From Halictus rubicundus (taxonomy: Eukaryota > Arthropoda > Insecta > Hymenoptera > Halictidae), in contig NC_135156.1 in NCBI RefSeq assembly GCF_050948215.1, positions 17,469,257 to 17,533,256 of the forward strand: a stretch of DNA of 64,000 nt, read 5' to 3'. The stretch's first letter is position 1. The number at the start of each line of letters is the position of its first letter. The translations under genes were made by a program, and so were the position numbers. Shown one piece after another: positions 63,964 through 64,000 of the stretch. The notes beneath the pieces were generated by a model. It was given only the letters and a program-made list of their open reading frames with translations, was not told where the DNA came from and ran no database searches.

Positions 63964-64000
63964 GTGAGTACTCTCTTTCATTCTTGAGGAAGCGTTTAGC

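Noticed and set aside
1..64000. tRNA, rRNA, snRNA genes, CRISPR arrays or bacterial operon features
   Set aside because: Scanned by eye; no cloverleaf with A/B boxes, rRNA core sequence or regularly spaced direct repeats found. A covariance-model search would be needed to exclude small RNAs.

Overview
This window is an animal nuclear genome segment, almost certainly insect and most likely hymenopteran (bee, wasp or ant). The protein-coding genes are interrupted by many short GT-AG introns. The intergenic DNA is A+T-rich with CpG-containing promoter islands and many long (GA)n/(CT)n microsatellites. The proteins are metazoan. The insect and hymenopteran assignment rests on overall gene character and is an inference.

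Layout, left to right. Idh (NADP isocitrate dehydrogenase, +) is at 1465-3101. An unnamed C2H2 zinc-finger gene (+, 10 coding exons, 1551 codons, about 23 fingers) is at 7088-13797. A giant VPS13-family lipid-transfer gene (+, 53 exons by my splice model, 3426 codons) is at 14779-29963. A microsatellite-rich stretch at 29964-34303 is probably mostly the osa 3'UTR. osa/ARID1, a BAF/BAP SWI-SNF subunit (-, 21 coding exons, 2110 codons), is at 34304-49869. Next comes an intergenic region with two hAT-like miniature elements. Gmppb (GDP-mannose pyrophosphorylase, +, 5 exons, 359 aa) is at 53133-54552. Separase (-, at least 8 exons) is at 54722-57408. Sf3b3 (+) starts at 58439 and runs off the right edge.

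Exon models were built by hand from reading frame, splice-site consensus and phase. In every full-length model the exon phases add up with no internal stop, which is the main support for them. Gene pairs: Vps13/osa and Gmppb/separase are convergent, the latter only 169 bp apart between stop codons. osa/Gmppb and separase/Sf3b3 are divergent.

The genes are mostly unrelated housekeeping functions: central metabolism, glycosylation precursor synthesis, lipid transfer, chromatin remodelling, sister-chromatid separation and splicing. They are not an operon or a single pathway. The most unusual item is the VPS13 gene. Its frame is intact from the chorein N-terminus to the C-terminal PH-like domain, but the usually conserved glycine-rich segment before that PH domain is strongly eroded. 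Other points of note are a perfect-TSD hAT miniature element in the osa upstream region, two miniature elements side by side in one Vps13 intron, and a built-in dual start (mitochondrial/cytosolic) in Idh exon 1.
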